Source of the DNA: a virus
Direction: 5' to 3' (one strand)
Length of the DNA: 35,504 nucleotides
Virus record (IMG/VR): IMGVR_UViG_3300042506_000543
Location: 1 to 35,504 of that record
In this document: positions 1 to 7,288 of the stretch, one piece after another
Layout of the letters: each line of letters opens with the position of its first letter
Position numbering within the stretch: position 1 is the stretch's first letter
The notes under the pieces: model-generated
Told to the model about the DNA's origin: nothing
The model's database searches: none
What the model saw: the letters and a program-made list of their open reading frames with translations, nothing else
Translations under genes and position numbers: made by a program

Positions 1-264
1 AGAGGAACAAGCGGAGTTTCAGGTAGTAGTGGTTCATCTGGAAGTAGTGGTAATACTGGAGCAAGTGGTTCATCTGGAACAAGTGGAAGTAGTGGGTCAA
101 GAGGAACAAGCGGAGTTTCAGGTAGTAGTGGTTCATCTGGAAGTAGTGGTAATACCGGAGCAAGTGGTTCATCAGGAACAAGTGGAAGTAGTGGGTCAAG
201 AGGAACAAGCGGAGTTTCAGGTAGTAGTGGTTCATCTGGAAGTAGTGGTAGTAGTGGATCAAAT
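1..264 (+). repeat. 99-nt tandem repeat encoding Gly-X-Y triplets
   Basis: Copies begin at 1, 100 and 199, each 99 nt (33 residues, 11 Gly-X-Y triplets). Copies 1 and 2 are almost identical and the third diverges near its end. The array probably continues to the left of the window. Such repeats lengthen or shorten fibre shafts by slippage without changing the frame. Confidence 0.9.
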
Positions 265-1242
265 GCAGGAATAACATCATATACAAATCCAGCAGACAAT
301 AGAATATTAACATCAGTTAGTGCGACTGCAATAACCGCAGAAACAAATTTAACATTTGATGGAAGTGGGGTTTTAACGTTACAAAGTACAGATAATAATA
401 CTGCGTCTAGTATTAGGTTTTCAAATATTACTACAACTAGACAAGAAATTATAAAACCAAATAGTACTGCTAATTTACAATTTAGAAGTTACCCAACAGG
501 TACTGCCACTGGTGGTTATGAATTTTATGTGAGTAATGGTTCTGCTGAGTCTTTAGCATTAACAATTGGAACTAACCGAAATGTCACGGCAGCATCGGAT
601 ATTGTCTTTAGTAACGGAAGAAAAGGTTTAGTAGGTGTTTATGACGCAGCACAGACTCAAGCAATTTTCGCTATGGGTGCTGCATATGTACTAACAGATG
701 GGGGAGCGTCAAGTAATATAGGTAATCATTATGGATTGGCTTGGTCGTATAACCCAAATTATGGTGCCGCGGGAAACAATCCACAATCAAAAGCTAATCT
801 AAATCACCAATTACTTTTAATGCAAGCAGGAGTTACAACCGCAGCGATGGGTTCTGGAATATGGACAAGCGGTTCAATTGCGGTAGGTGCAATTACAAAT
901 AGTGTAACTGGAGGTAGAATCGATGCAAGTAATGATATTGTAGCATTTTCAACATCAGATAAAAGATTAAAAGAAAATATAAATAACATTCAAAATCCAA
1001 TTGAAAAAATATTAAAATTAAATGGAGTTGAATTTGATTGGATAAAAGAACATTTTGATGTACATGGTTATGAGGGAAATGATGTTGGTGTGATTGCTCA
1101 AGATTTAAAAGATGTATTACCACAAGCATTAAGAATAAATGATAGTGGATATTATGCAGTTAGATATGAAAAAATTATACCATTACTTATCGAATGTATT
1201 AAGGAATTAAGTAATGAAATAAAAATACTAAAAGAAAAATAA
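1..1242 (+). CDS. Tail fibre with collagen-like repeats and S74 chaperone domain (5' partial)
   Basis: The frame is open from the first base, so the N-terminus lies outside the window; the GTG at 529 is internal. Residues 1 to about 88 are Gly-X-Y triplets rich in Ser and Thr, a collagen-like shaft. A beta-rich middle follows. The C-terminus carries the intramolecular chaperone motif SDKRLKENI, with Ser319 and Lys324 in the spacing of the S74 catalytic dyad. In endosialidase-type fibres this domain drives trimer folding and then cleaves itself off before the Ser. The last residues are a charged helix (IIPLLIECIKELSNEIKILK), usual for this domain. The kelch-like gene begins one base after the stop. 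Role: host-receptor-binding fibre or its shaft. The S74 call is strong; the exact fibre type is not known. Confidence 0.9.
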   Translation, partial: RGTSGVSGSSGSSGSSGNTGASGSSGTSGSSGSRGTSGVSGSSGSSGSSGNTGASGSSGTSGSSGSRGTSGVSGSSGSSGSSGSSGSNAGITSYTNPADNRILTSVSATAITAETNLTFDGSGVLTLQSTDNNTASSIRFSNITTTRQEIIKPNSTANLQFRSYPTGTATGGYEFYVSNGSAESLALTIGTNRNVTAASDIVFSNGRKGLVGVYDAAQTQAIFAMGAAYVLTDGGASSNIGNHYGLAWSYNPNYGAAGNNPQSKANLNHQLLLMQAGVTTAAMGSGIWTSGSIAVGAITNSVTGGRIDASNDIVAFSTSDKRLKENINNIQNPIEKILKLNGVEFDWIKEHFDVHGYEGNDVGVIAQDLKDVLPQALRINDSGYYAVRYEKIIPLLIECIKELSNEIKILKEK

Positions 1243-1243
1243 C

Positions 1244-2230
1244 ATGCCTTTACCAAGTAGCGGACAAATATCATTTTCACAATTAGCAGCTGAATTAGGT
1301 AATGCATGTTCAAATGTAAGTCTTAGAAGTTATTCTGCTTGTGCCAATTTAACATCTCCTGATAGCATTATTGAATTACGGGGTAAATCATGTATAGCAA
1401 CCTTTGGAGCGGGTACTTGGTCGAGTGGGGGTGCATTGATAACAGCAAGAAGATTGTTTGCTGGATTAGGAACACAGAATGAAGGACTTGTAGCAGGAGG
1501 GTTTGATGGTGAATTTCGTTCTTGCACCGAAGAATACAATGGTACATCTTGGTCAGCAGCAGGTGCATTGGCAACTGCAAGATATGGTCTTGGTAGTGCA
1601 GGTACACAGAATGCTGGATTAATGTTTGGTGGAAATCCTAGCTCTGGGAATTCATCTTGCACAGAAGAGTATAACGGCACATCTTGGTCAGCAGGTGGTG
1701 CATTGATAACAGCAAGAAGACTTTTAGCAGGAGGAGGAACGCAGAATGAAGGATTAGCTATGTCAGGATACCAAATTGGAGCTGTCTCATGTACAGAAGA
1801 ATACAATGGCACATCTTGGTCAGTAGGAGGAGGACTTTCAGTTGCAAGATATATTTTAGCAGGAGCAGGAACACAGAATGGAGGAATTGCTTTTGGAGGA
1901 ATACCGGGTTATAGCTGCACAGAAGAATACAATGGAACAAGTTGGTCAGCAGGTGGTAGTTTAATTCAAGGAAGACGAGACCATGTAGGTTCGGGTACAC
2001 AAAATGCAGGACTTGCAGCAGGAGGATATATGGGTGGTTTAACTCTATCTTACACAGAAGAGTATAACGGCACATCTTGGTCAGGAGGTGGAACAATGAT
2101 AACGGCAAGAAGACAACTATCAGGAGCAGGAAGTCAAAATGCATCTTTTGTAGCAGGAGGTCTTATAACTTCAGTCGTATCTTGCACCGAAGAATACAAT
2201 AAATCAGTAACAAGTATATGTTTAGGATAA
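1244..2230 (+). CDS. Kelch-like six-repeat protein, probable phage structural or adhesin protein
   Basis: 328 residues. The N-terminus (MPLPSSGQISFSQLAAELG) resembles the short starts of phage tail-tip and fibre proteins. From about residue 55 there are six repeats of about 45-50 residues, each built as W[ST]xGG-LxxARR-GTQNxGL-xGG-CTEEYNGTSWS, as in kelch/galactose-oxidase blades, suggesting a six-bladed beta-propeller. The last CTEEYN lacks the GTSWS strand, which the first TWSSGG may supply as a velcro closure. It follows the fibre gene by one base, so the two are co-transcribed and probably act together at the tail. It could bind glycans; no catalytic residues of galactose oxidase can be assigned. 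Confidence 0.75.
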   Translation: MPLPSSGQISFSQLAAELGNACSNVSLRSYSACANLTSPDSIIELRGKSCIATFGAGTWSSGGALITARRLFAGLGTQNEGLVAGGFDGEFRSCTEEYNGTSWSAAGALATARYGLGSAGTQNAGLMFGGNPSSGNSSCTEEYNGTSWSAGGALITARRLLAGGGTQNEGLAMSGYQIGAVSCTEEYNGTSWSVGGGLSVARYILAGAGTQNGGIAFGGIPGYSCTEEYNGTSWSAGGSLIQGRRDHVGSGTQNAGLAAGGYMGGLTLSYTEEYNGTSWSGGGTMITARRQLSGAGSQNASFVAGGLITSVVSCTEEYNKSVTSICLG

Positions 2231-2283
2231 AAATTTTGCGAAGAAGACCTAATACCTAAACACCATAAAATAATTAAGCCATA

Positions 2284-2293
2284 TATTTATAAG
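2284..2293 (+). promoter_or_regulatory. TATTTATAAG box
   Basis: Lies 16 nt before a 40-codon reading frame at 2310. It matches the box seen before many genes here. Confidence 0.4.
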
Positions 2294-2309
2294 TAATAAA
2301 CTATACTTA

Positions 2310-2432
2310 ATGAGAATTGACAAAATAGAATTATCAGGGTCTTTATTAATATCTTCAAGTCTATCTCGAAGTCCTTTAAGAATTAATGATAATTATTTAT
2401 ATATAAACCCCATATATCTTTTTGGATTATAA
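2310..2432 (+). CDS. Possible 40-residue protein
   Basis: A short frame (MRIDKIELSGSLLISSS...) in the 283-nt stretch between the kelch-like gene and the DUF2061 gene. I do not recognise it. The only support is a TATTTATAAG box at about the spacing seen for other genes and the ATG start. The rest of the stretch, 2433-2513, is AT-rich with no visible feature. Confidence 0.3.
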   Translation: MRIDKIELSGSLLISSSLSRSPLRINDNYLYINPIYLFGL

Positions 2433-2513
2433 TAAGAGGTATATAGTGAAATAAAATTTTTGGGAAAAATTTACATAATCTATGTTTTATATTATTATTA
2501 AATAAAGTATATT

Positions 2514-2741
2514 ATGGAAAATAAAGTGGATAGGAAGAGACATATAGCTAAGACCATATCATATCGTATTATATCAACTATAATAGGTATTGGCGTAATG
2601 GGGTGGGTAAGTGGTTCAATTAAAGTAGGTGCTGCGTTTGGGGTTGCAGAATTAGTTTATAAACCTATACAATATTATTTGCATGAAAGGGTTTGGTATA
2701 AGTGGATAAAATATGGTATTAGAAAAGATGATAAGGGATAA
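2514..2741 (+). CDS. DUF2061 small membrane protein
   Basis: 75 residues. It matches the DUF2061 pattern: a basic N-terminus followed by KTISYRIISTIIG, a GxxIKVGAAFGVAELVYKP core and a YYLHERVWYKW end. Two hydrophobic segments (about 18-36 and 40-58) predict an inner-membrane hairpin. DUF2061 proteins occur in many bacteria and in phages; their function is not established. The gene stands alone between AT-rich gaps. Confidence 0.85.
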   Translation: MENKVDRKRHIAKTISYRIISTIIGIGVMGWVSGSIKVGAAFGVAELVYKPIQYYLHERVWYKWIKYGIRKDDKG

Positions 2742-2780
2742 TTTAAAGAAGGGTTTATTGGGTTTAAGTATATGGTAAAT

Positions 2781-2801
2781 AAAAACCCCCAAGATGTTTA
2801 T
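2781..2801 (+). repeat. 21-nt direct repeat, left copy
   Basis: Identical to 3412-3432. The right copy forms the 5' arm of a terminator; this left copy lacks the 3' G-rich arm. The two copies flank the ADP-ribosyltransferase candidate gene. Confidence 0.85.
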
Positions 2802-2823
2802 TATAATAAGATGAATTTGGTTA

Positions 2824-2833
2824 TATTTATATA
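2824..2833 (+). promoter_or_regulatory. TATTTATATA box
   Basis: Ends 13 nt before the ATG at 2847. Confidence 0.5.
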
Positions 2834-2846
2834 TAAAAAATAGATT

Positions 2847-3407
2847 ATGAACTTAAAAGAAAACATCAACAGGATTAGGTTTATTATGGAGGCTGATAAA
2901 TCTAATGTATATTATCATGGGACAACAGATCATGGTTTTGATGAGGATGAGTTAAGAATAAATGAAAGGGGATTAATCTTTTTTACAAAGCATAAGGAAA
3001 TTGCATATAGATATGCTATGGATTTTAATCATCCAGAATATTCTGCACCAGATTATAATCATGTTAGAATATTATCTTATAGGCTTAATGTGAAGAATAC
3101 CTTTGACCCAGAAGAATATTCTGAGGATCCAGAGTATATTGAACTTGTGGCAACCGTGTGTGATTTTTCTTACATCCAACTTGAAAGGGGGCAGATTAGA
3201 GATTATAATGAAGCCGCATCAGAAGCCCTTTATGATTGTGATTGGTCTGTTCTGGAATCAAAACCATTTATTGATGAATTAAAAGCAAGGGGGTTTGATT
3301 CCATATATATTGATAATTCCCCCCATTATAAGATGAATTATAGGGATGAAATATTCACAGGTAAGGATATTGCAATATTCTATCCAGAGTTGGCAACACC
3401 TGCTTAA
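2847..3407 (+). CDS. Candidate ADP-ribosyltransferase with capsid-targeting-like N-terminus
   Basis: 186 residues. After an N-terminal helix (MNLKENINRIRFIME) come VYYHGTTDHGF (His24), RGLIFFTKHKEIAYRYA (Tyr54 or Tyr56) and a C-terminal RDEIFTGKDIAIFYPE (Glu168). This order of H, then a G-x-F-F-T strand plus A-x-x-Y-A helix, then E before a final beta strand, resembles the H-Y-E class of ADP-ribosyltransferases found in phage polyvalent and toxin proteins. The N-terminus closely matches that of the LRR fusion at 5013 and ends in I-M-E before Ala, like a prohead-protease site. If so, the enzyme may be packaged and injected, as T4 Alt is. Family assignment is from motifs only. Confidence 0.5.
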   Translation: MNLKENINRIRFIMEADKSNVYYHGTTDHGFDEDELRINERGLIFFTKHKEIAYRYAMDFNHPEYSAPDYNHVRILSYRLNVKNTFDPEEYSEDPEYIELVATVCDFSYIQLERGQIRDYNEAASEALYDCDWSVLESKPFIDELKARGFDSIYIDNSPHYKMNYRDEIFTGKDIAIFYPELATPA

Positions 3408-3411
3408 AATA

Positions 3412-3432
3412 AAAAACCCCCAAGATGTTTAT
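3412..3432 (+). repeat. 21-nt direct repeat, right copy
   Basis: Identical to 2781-2801; overlaps the terminator at 3415. Confidence 0.85.
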
Positions 3433-3446
3433 CTGGGGGGTTTTCT
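3415..3446. terminator. Bidirectional intrinsic terminator
   Basis: Stem AACCCCCAAGAT / ATCTGGGGGGTT with a 4-nt loop and one mismatch, T-rich on the plus side (TTTTCTTTT) and A-rich upstream. It separates the convergent genes ending at 3407 (+) and 3448 (-). Confidence 0.85.
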
Positions 3447-3447
3447 T

Positions 3448-5013
3448 TTAAGGCATTCCTAGTTGACTTCCATAGGCATTTTTAATTGCGGCTTTTGCTT
3501 TGTCAAGTTTTTCTTGGTCCTTTATTTTACTATTAGGATATGTTTCAAAGTAATTTGGATCCATCAAATTATATGTTTTGTTGCTCCCCATTTTTTTAAT
3601 ATTTAGGTTTGTACCATCATAAGCATACCTCCAAGGGTCACCATTTCTTGGGTTAAATGGACTTGTGTCTATATCTGGGTATGGGTTTGTTTGTGTTGTA
3701 GGAGGAGTTGTACTTGCACCATCAGATGTTTGTGTTGTAGTAGCAGGGTCTGTACTTGCTGTTGTTTCAGCAGATGTTTCTCCTCTTGATATGTTTAATA
3801 TATTACCATTTGGTTCAATCATTTTACGTAATGCCTCATCTGTTGAGTTTGCCAATGGGCAATATTCAATATACAGTAGTGCATTAACTTTTAATCCTTT
3901 TGGTAATGAATTTATATTTGTTTCTCTTAAACTCAAATCCCCAACTTCCAATCCTTCTGGTAAGGATGTTATACTTTTAGATTTATTTAAAAATAAACCA
4001 CCACTAACTTTTAAACTTTTTGGTAATGAAGTTAAATCATTGCAACTCATTAGGTATAAATCACCCCCAACTTCTAATCCTTCTGGTAAAGATTTTACTT
4101 TTGAGTAACTTAACGACAAGTCACCCCCAACTTTCAATCCTTCTGGTAATGAGGTTATTGCTGAATGTCTTAAATACAAGTCATCATTTATAATTAATTC
4201 TTCTTTTGTTAATGGGGTACTATTTATGATTTTTTGTACCACACTTTGTGAACTAACTTGTGTATTATTATTTGAGACATTTTTATATGGATTTTCTTTC
4301 CTTTCTTTCTTGGGATCAATTCTATTCCACCACCATTTTTTAACATCTTCCCAACTAGAACCATTCATTAATAAATTCAAAGCCTGTGTTCTTGGCTCCC
4401 ATATATATTTGTAATTGGCAGCTTTATTAGAACCAGTATCTATATTCTTATATTGGTCGTTAATAACATTAATATATGCATAATAAAAAACATCTGTATT
4501 AGTAGTACCTTTATCAATAGCATCTTTTACTGTTTTTATAGCACCTTCAATATTACTTTTTTTATCTTCAGGAAGTTCCTCAAGAGATGGAATTTTTCTG
4601 CCAATTATTACTCCTTTATCATCTGTTATAGGTATGCTATTTGTAAAAACAGAACTCCTTGATATGTTAGAATTTACTGCACTAGCCAACCCAGCCAACC
4701 ATCTATACAAAGAATTATTATCAGAATCTGTTTGATACATAAAAGAATAAATTTGTAATTTTGTTCTATCATCCAATTTATTCCAAGAATCCAAACCAAT
4801 TGTTTTTTTTATAGTGTTTTTAATTGTAGGTTCTTTATCAACACCAGTATACTTTGTACTACCAGTTATTACATCATTTTCAATGAATGAAAATGTACTT
4901 TCAATATCTTTAATATAACCATATTGTTTATTTGTTAATAAATTGCTATCATCCTGCTCATTTAACAAACCCATCACTTGTTTTATCCTATTAATATTCT
5001 CATTTAAATTCAT
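3448..5013 (-). CDS. LRR fusion protein with extra N- and C-terminal domains
   Basis: 521 residues. Residues 1-19 (MNLNENINRIKQVMGLLNE) look like a capsid-targeting peptide ending L-N-E. Residues about 20-255 form an alpha-rich domain I do not recognise. Residues about 260-400 are an LRR block: a PLTKEELIINDDLYL cap, five LPxGL-type repeats and a C-cap (TDEALRKMIEPNG), the same architecture as the stand-alone LRR genes nearby. A Thr/Ser/Pro linker (about 405-445) leads to a small C-terminal domain (DPWRYAYDG...LDKAKAAIKNAYG). The LRR unit thus appears spliced between two unrelated domains. A TATTTATATA box precedes it. Function unknown; the LRR block may bind a partner protein. Confidence 0.8.
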   Translation of the reverse strand: MNLNENINRIKQVMGLLNEQDDSNLLTNKQYGYIKDIESTFSFIENDVITGSTKYTGVDKEPTIKNTIKKTIGLDSWNKLDDRTKLQIYSFMYQTDSDNNSLYRWLAGLASAVNSNISRSSVFTNSIPITDDKGVIIGRKIPSLEELPEDKKSNIEGAIKTVKDAIDKGTTNTDVFYYAYINVINDQYKNIDTGSNKAANYKYIWEPRTQALNLLMNGSSWEDVKKWWWNRIDPKKERKENPYKNVSNNNTQVSSQSVVQKIINSTPLTKEELIINDDLYLRHSAITSLPEGLKVGGDLSLSYSKVKSLPEGLEVGGDLYLMSCNDLTSLPKSLKVSGGLFLNKSKSITSLPEGLEVGDLSLRETNINSLPKGLKVNALLYIEYCPLANSTDEALRKMIEPNGNILNISRGETSAETTASTDPATTTQTSDGASTTPPTTQTNPYPDIDTSPFNPRNGDPWRYAYDGTNLNIKKMGSNKTYNLMDPNYFETYPNSKIKDQEKLDKAKAAIKNAYGSQLGMP

Positions 5014-5026
5014 AAATTATATTTTA

Positions 5027-5036
5027 TATATAAATA
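5027..5036 (-). promoter_or_regulatory. TATTTATATA box
   Basis: Minus strand, 13 nt before the start at 5013. Confidence 0.5.
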
Positions 5037-5046
5037 TATCATAAAA

Positions 5047-5083
5047 TAAAAAACCCCCAGAATACAAACTAATTCTCTGGGGG
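5047..5083 (-). terminator. Intrinsic terminator
   Basis: CCCCCAGA (5054-5061) pairs with TCTGGGGG (5076-5083); the A-run at 5048-5053 becomes a U-run on the minus transcript. It ends the gene 5111-5596. Confidence 0.85.
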
Positions 5084-5110
5084 CTTCTTTTCTTGCTAAC
5101 CAGATAGGCA

Positions 5111-5596
5111 TTACTCTTCATAAATGCTACCATATTGGATTAATTTTTTTATATCATCCAATAATTCAGTTAAATCATTAAAGGATCCTGAATAATCATA
5201 CCCATCACCCCCAGAACTAAATTCAAAAAGAATTATCCCCCTATATTTGGTGTTACCTTCTACTCTACGTTCATAGGGGTCATATTGATCAGGAATAGAC
5301 CAAAATTCACTACTCACAGTATCTGCAATAAAATCTTTAGTCATAGATTCAGATTCTTGTTCGGATTTACCAGATGCCATAAAACTATTTTGTACCAAAT
5401 CTTTAATAATGTATCCCAAAGTATCTGCATGGCCATAATAATAATGGTCTTCAATTCGTTTGTCCAAGTAATCGTCAAAATCTTCAAGCGTTGTAGCATT
5501 AGTAATAACAAAATTATTGCTTTCATCAGATTCTAATAAGGGCTTAACATCCCCCATAGTAGATTCCAATAATTGGTTAAATCTATTCTTTTCCAT
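5111..5596 (-). CDS. Unknown acidic protein with [IL]-x-E N-terminus
   Basis: 161 residues, strongly acidic. Starts MEKNRFNQLLESTMGDVKPLL; L-L-E then Ser fits a prohead-protease cleavage site. The body contains a YYYGHADTLGYIIKDLVQ helix and a glycine-rich SSGGDGYDYSGSF stretch. No domain recognised. It is a single-gene unit with its own TATTTATAGA box and a terminator downstream. The start chosen is the first ATG after the box. Confidence 0.7.
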   Translation of the reverse strand: MEKNRFNQLLESTMGDVKPLLESDESNNFVITNATTLEDFDDYLDKRIEDHYYYGHADTLGYIIKDLVQNSFMASGKSEQESESMTKDFIADTVSSEFWSIPDQYDPYERRVEGNTKYRGIILFEFSSGGDGYDYSGSFNDLTELLDDIKKLIQYGSIYEE

Positions 5597-5609
5597 GTTT
5601 TAAATTTTA

Positions 5610-5619
5610 TCTATAAATA
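5610..5619 (-). promoter_or_regulatory. TATTTATAGA box
   Basis: Minus strand, 13 nt before the start at 5596. Confidence 0.5.
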
Positions 5620-5636
5620 TATTAAAATTAATTTTC

Positions 5637-6179
5637 CTAATCCAATTTGGATAGGGGTTTAACCGAAAGTATTTCCACATCCGAATCATCGACTAATACA
5701 ATCTCATTTTCCAACCATTGGGTGTCGCGCTCCCATAACGTTCTTTTCATATCAATATTATCCTTGCGGATCCGACCCTTAATCATATATACAACCCCCT
5801 CTTCCGTTTTAAACGGTTTTAAATAATCAAGCATATCAAAAAATCCCTGTTTATTTATTTGATCAGGATTTGAAAACCAACTCTTGCCCAATATTTTTCT
5901 ATTCAAATCATTCACATCCTTTAATCTAACTAATCGGTATATTATGGGGTTGCCCGGAATATCCCCCAGTTCAACCGGATATGGCTTTGATAGAAAATGT
6001 TTGAAACTCTCAACAGCACAAGTAATGGCCTCTTCCAAATCTTCAACATCATCCCAACATCCACTATGTTCATACTCACCCTCAAGTCCCCATCTTGCAA
6101 TATCATATAAGTCAAGTGATTCTTTACCCTCAATTAAGTATTCTTTTATGTTGCGTTTAATAATTTCTAATAATTTCAT
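5637..6179 (-). CDS. Candidate R-S-E type ADP-ribosyltransferase
   Basis: 180 residues. The N-terminus MKLLEIIKRNIKEYLIE then Gly resembles the T4 internal-protein targeting peptide. The C-terminal half has the order expected of arginine-type ADP-ribosyltransferases: an Arg in a first strand (PIIYRLVRL, Arg82), a Ser-aromatic stretch (GKSWFSNPDQ, residues 99-107, standing for S-T-S) followed by a helix, and an E-x-E before a final strand (WLENEIVLV, Glu157 and Glu159). T4 Alt combines the same N-terminal signal with the same enzyme class. Identification rests on motif order alone. Upstream are three copies of a 9-nt repeat instead of the usual TATTTAT box. Confidence 0.45.
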   Translation of the reverse strand: MKLLEIIKRNIKEYLIEGKESLDLYDIARWGLEGEYEHSGCWDDVEDLEEAITCAVESFKHFLSKPYPVELGDIPGNPIIYRLVRLKDVNDLNRKILGKSWFSNPDQINKQGFFDMLDYLKPFKTEEGVVYMIKGRIRKDNIDMKRTLWERDTQWLENEIVLVDDSDVEILSVKPLSKLD

Positions 6180-6208
6180 ATTCTTCTTATTTATTATATA
6201 TGGGGGTT

Positions 6209-6256
6209 ATTACATAGAAAGGAGGTATTACACAGAAAAAGGGGGGTATTACATAG
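6209..6256 (-). repeat. Three-copy 9-nt direct repeat before the gene at 6179
   Basis: ATTACATAG (6209), ATTACACAG (6227) and ATTACATAG (6248) on the plus strand, spaced 18 and 21 nt, each preceded by a G-tract. The spacing of about two helical turns suggests an operator or protein-binding iteron. It lies between the LRR array and the start of the gene at 6179. Confidence 0.55.
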
Positions 6257-6287
6257 GAGGGGGATAAAAAAAAATTTCTTTTAATTA

Positions 6288-6698
6288 TCATCTAATTATT
6301 TTTCCATTTATATATCCAGGTTTTATCATTTCTCTTAATTCTTTATCTGAATAATTTGTTAAGGTTGTCTTACCAATATACAATTCTAATCCAACCTGTA
6401 AACCTTTTGGTAAAGATGTTAAATTTTTGCACTCATATAAAAATAAATCACCACCAACTTTCAAGTCTTCTGGTAATGATATTAAATTTGGGCAATCTAT
6501 TAAATCCAATTCCCCCCCAATTTTTAACCCATTGGGTAAGGAAGTTATTACTGTTTCAGATAAATCCAAACCACCTTTAATATTTAACTCATCTTCTGTA
6601 AATGGCTCATCATTTATTAATTTCCATAAAAATGGTGTTTTATGTGCTTCTTTTTCTTCAATAAAATTGAATATGCTTTTTAGTGTTTCTTTTTCCAT
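6288..6698 (-). CDS. LRR protein, 3 repeats (array gene 7, last)
   Basis: 136 residues. N-cap MEKETLKSIFNFIEEKEAHK, then PFLWKLINDEPFTEDELNIKGGLDLS, three repeats of LPxxLxVGGxLxL type, and C-cap YSDKELREMIKPGYINGKI. Its start codon shares one base with the stop of the preceding gene (TAATG), so it is probably translated by coupling. Distal gene of the minus-strand array. The repeat type is known from phage and bacterial hypothetical proteins with no assigned function. Confidence 0.85.
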   Translation of the reverse strand: MEKETLKSIFNFIEEKEAHKTPFLWKLINDEPFTEDELNIKGGLDLSETVITSLPNGLKIGGELDLIDCPNLISLPEDLKVGGDLFLYECKNLTSLPKGLQVGLELYIGKTTLTNYSDKELREMIKPGYINGKIIR

Positions 6699-7288
6699 TA
6701 TCTTTTTATTTTACCCATTATAACACCAGGTTTAATCATTTCGTTTAATTCTCTGTCTGAAAGTTTTTCTAAAGGAGTTTTCCATATATATAAATCACCC
6801 CTAACTTTCAACCCTTTTGGTAATGATGTTATATTTGAATCTACCAAATCCAATAACCCCCCAACATATAATCCTTCTGGTAAGGAATTTAAATTTTTAC
6901 AATAACCTAAATATAAACTACCCCTAACGTTTAAATCTTCTGGCAGATATTTTAAATTTTTACAATTTTGTAATTGTAAATCTGAATTAAATTTCAATCC
7001 TTTTGGTAATGTTTTTATATTTGTGTCTTTTAAAATAAAATGACTCCTAACTTTTAAGTCTTTTGGTAGTGATTCTATATCTGTCTGTGATAAATTTAAA
7101 TACCCATCAACTTTTAACCCTTCTGGTAATGAGGTTATCTTTCTGTTAGATAAATCCAAATCATCATTAATGATTAAATCATCTTCTGTTATTGGTTCAT
7201 TATTTAACCATTTCCATAAAGATGGTGTTTTATGCGCTTCTTTCTCTTCAAGAAAATTGAATATGTTTTTTAGTGTTTCTTTTTCCAT
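6698..7288 (-). CDS. LRR protein, 6 repeats (array gene 6)
   Basis: 196 residues, same caps as its neighbours. Six repeats, mixing 20-residue units ending in -TD/-TN/-SN and 21-residue units ending in -CKN. The two middle repeats (FILKDTN, LQLQNCKN) lack the usual V-G-G, so its surface differs from the others. Coupled by TAATG at both ends. Confidence 0.85.
   Translation of the reverse strand: MEKETLKNIFNFLEEKEAHKTPSLWKWLNNEPITEDDLIINDDLDLSNRKITSLPEGLKVDGYLNLSQTDIESLPKDLKVRSHFILKDTNIKTLPKGLKFNSDLQLQNCKNLKYLPEDLNVRGSLYLGYCKNLNSLPEGLYVGGLLDLVDSNITSLPKGLKVRGDLYIWKTPLEKLSDRELNEMIKPGVIMGKIKR

Noticed and set aside
29-274. Open frame rich in Val, Glu and Gln across the collagen-like repeats
   Set aside because: Shadow frame of the Gly-X-Y repeat; the true frame runs from base 1 through to 1242 without a stop.
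5884-6267. Plus-strand frame opposite the gene at 5637-6179
   Set aside because: Shadow of the minus-strand gene; low-complexity product and no initiation context.
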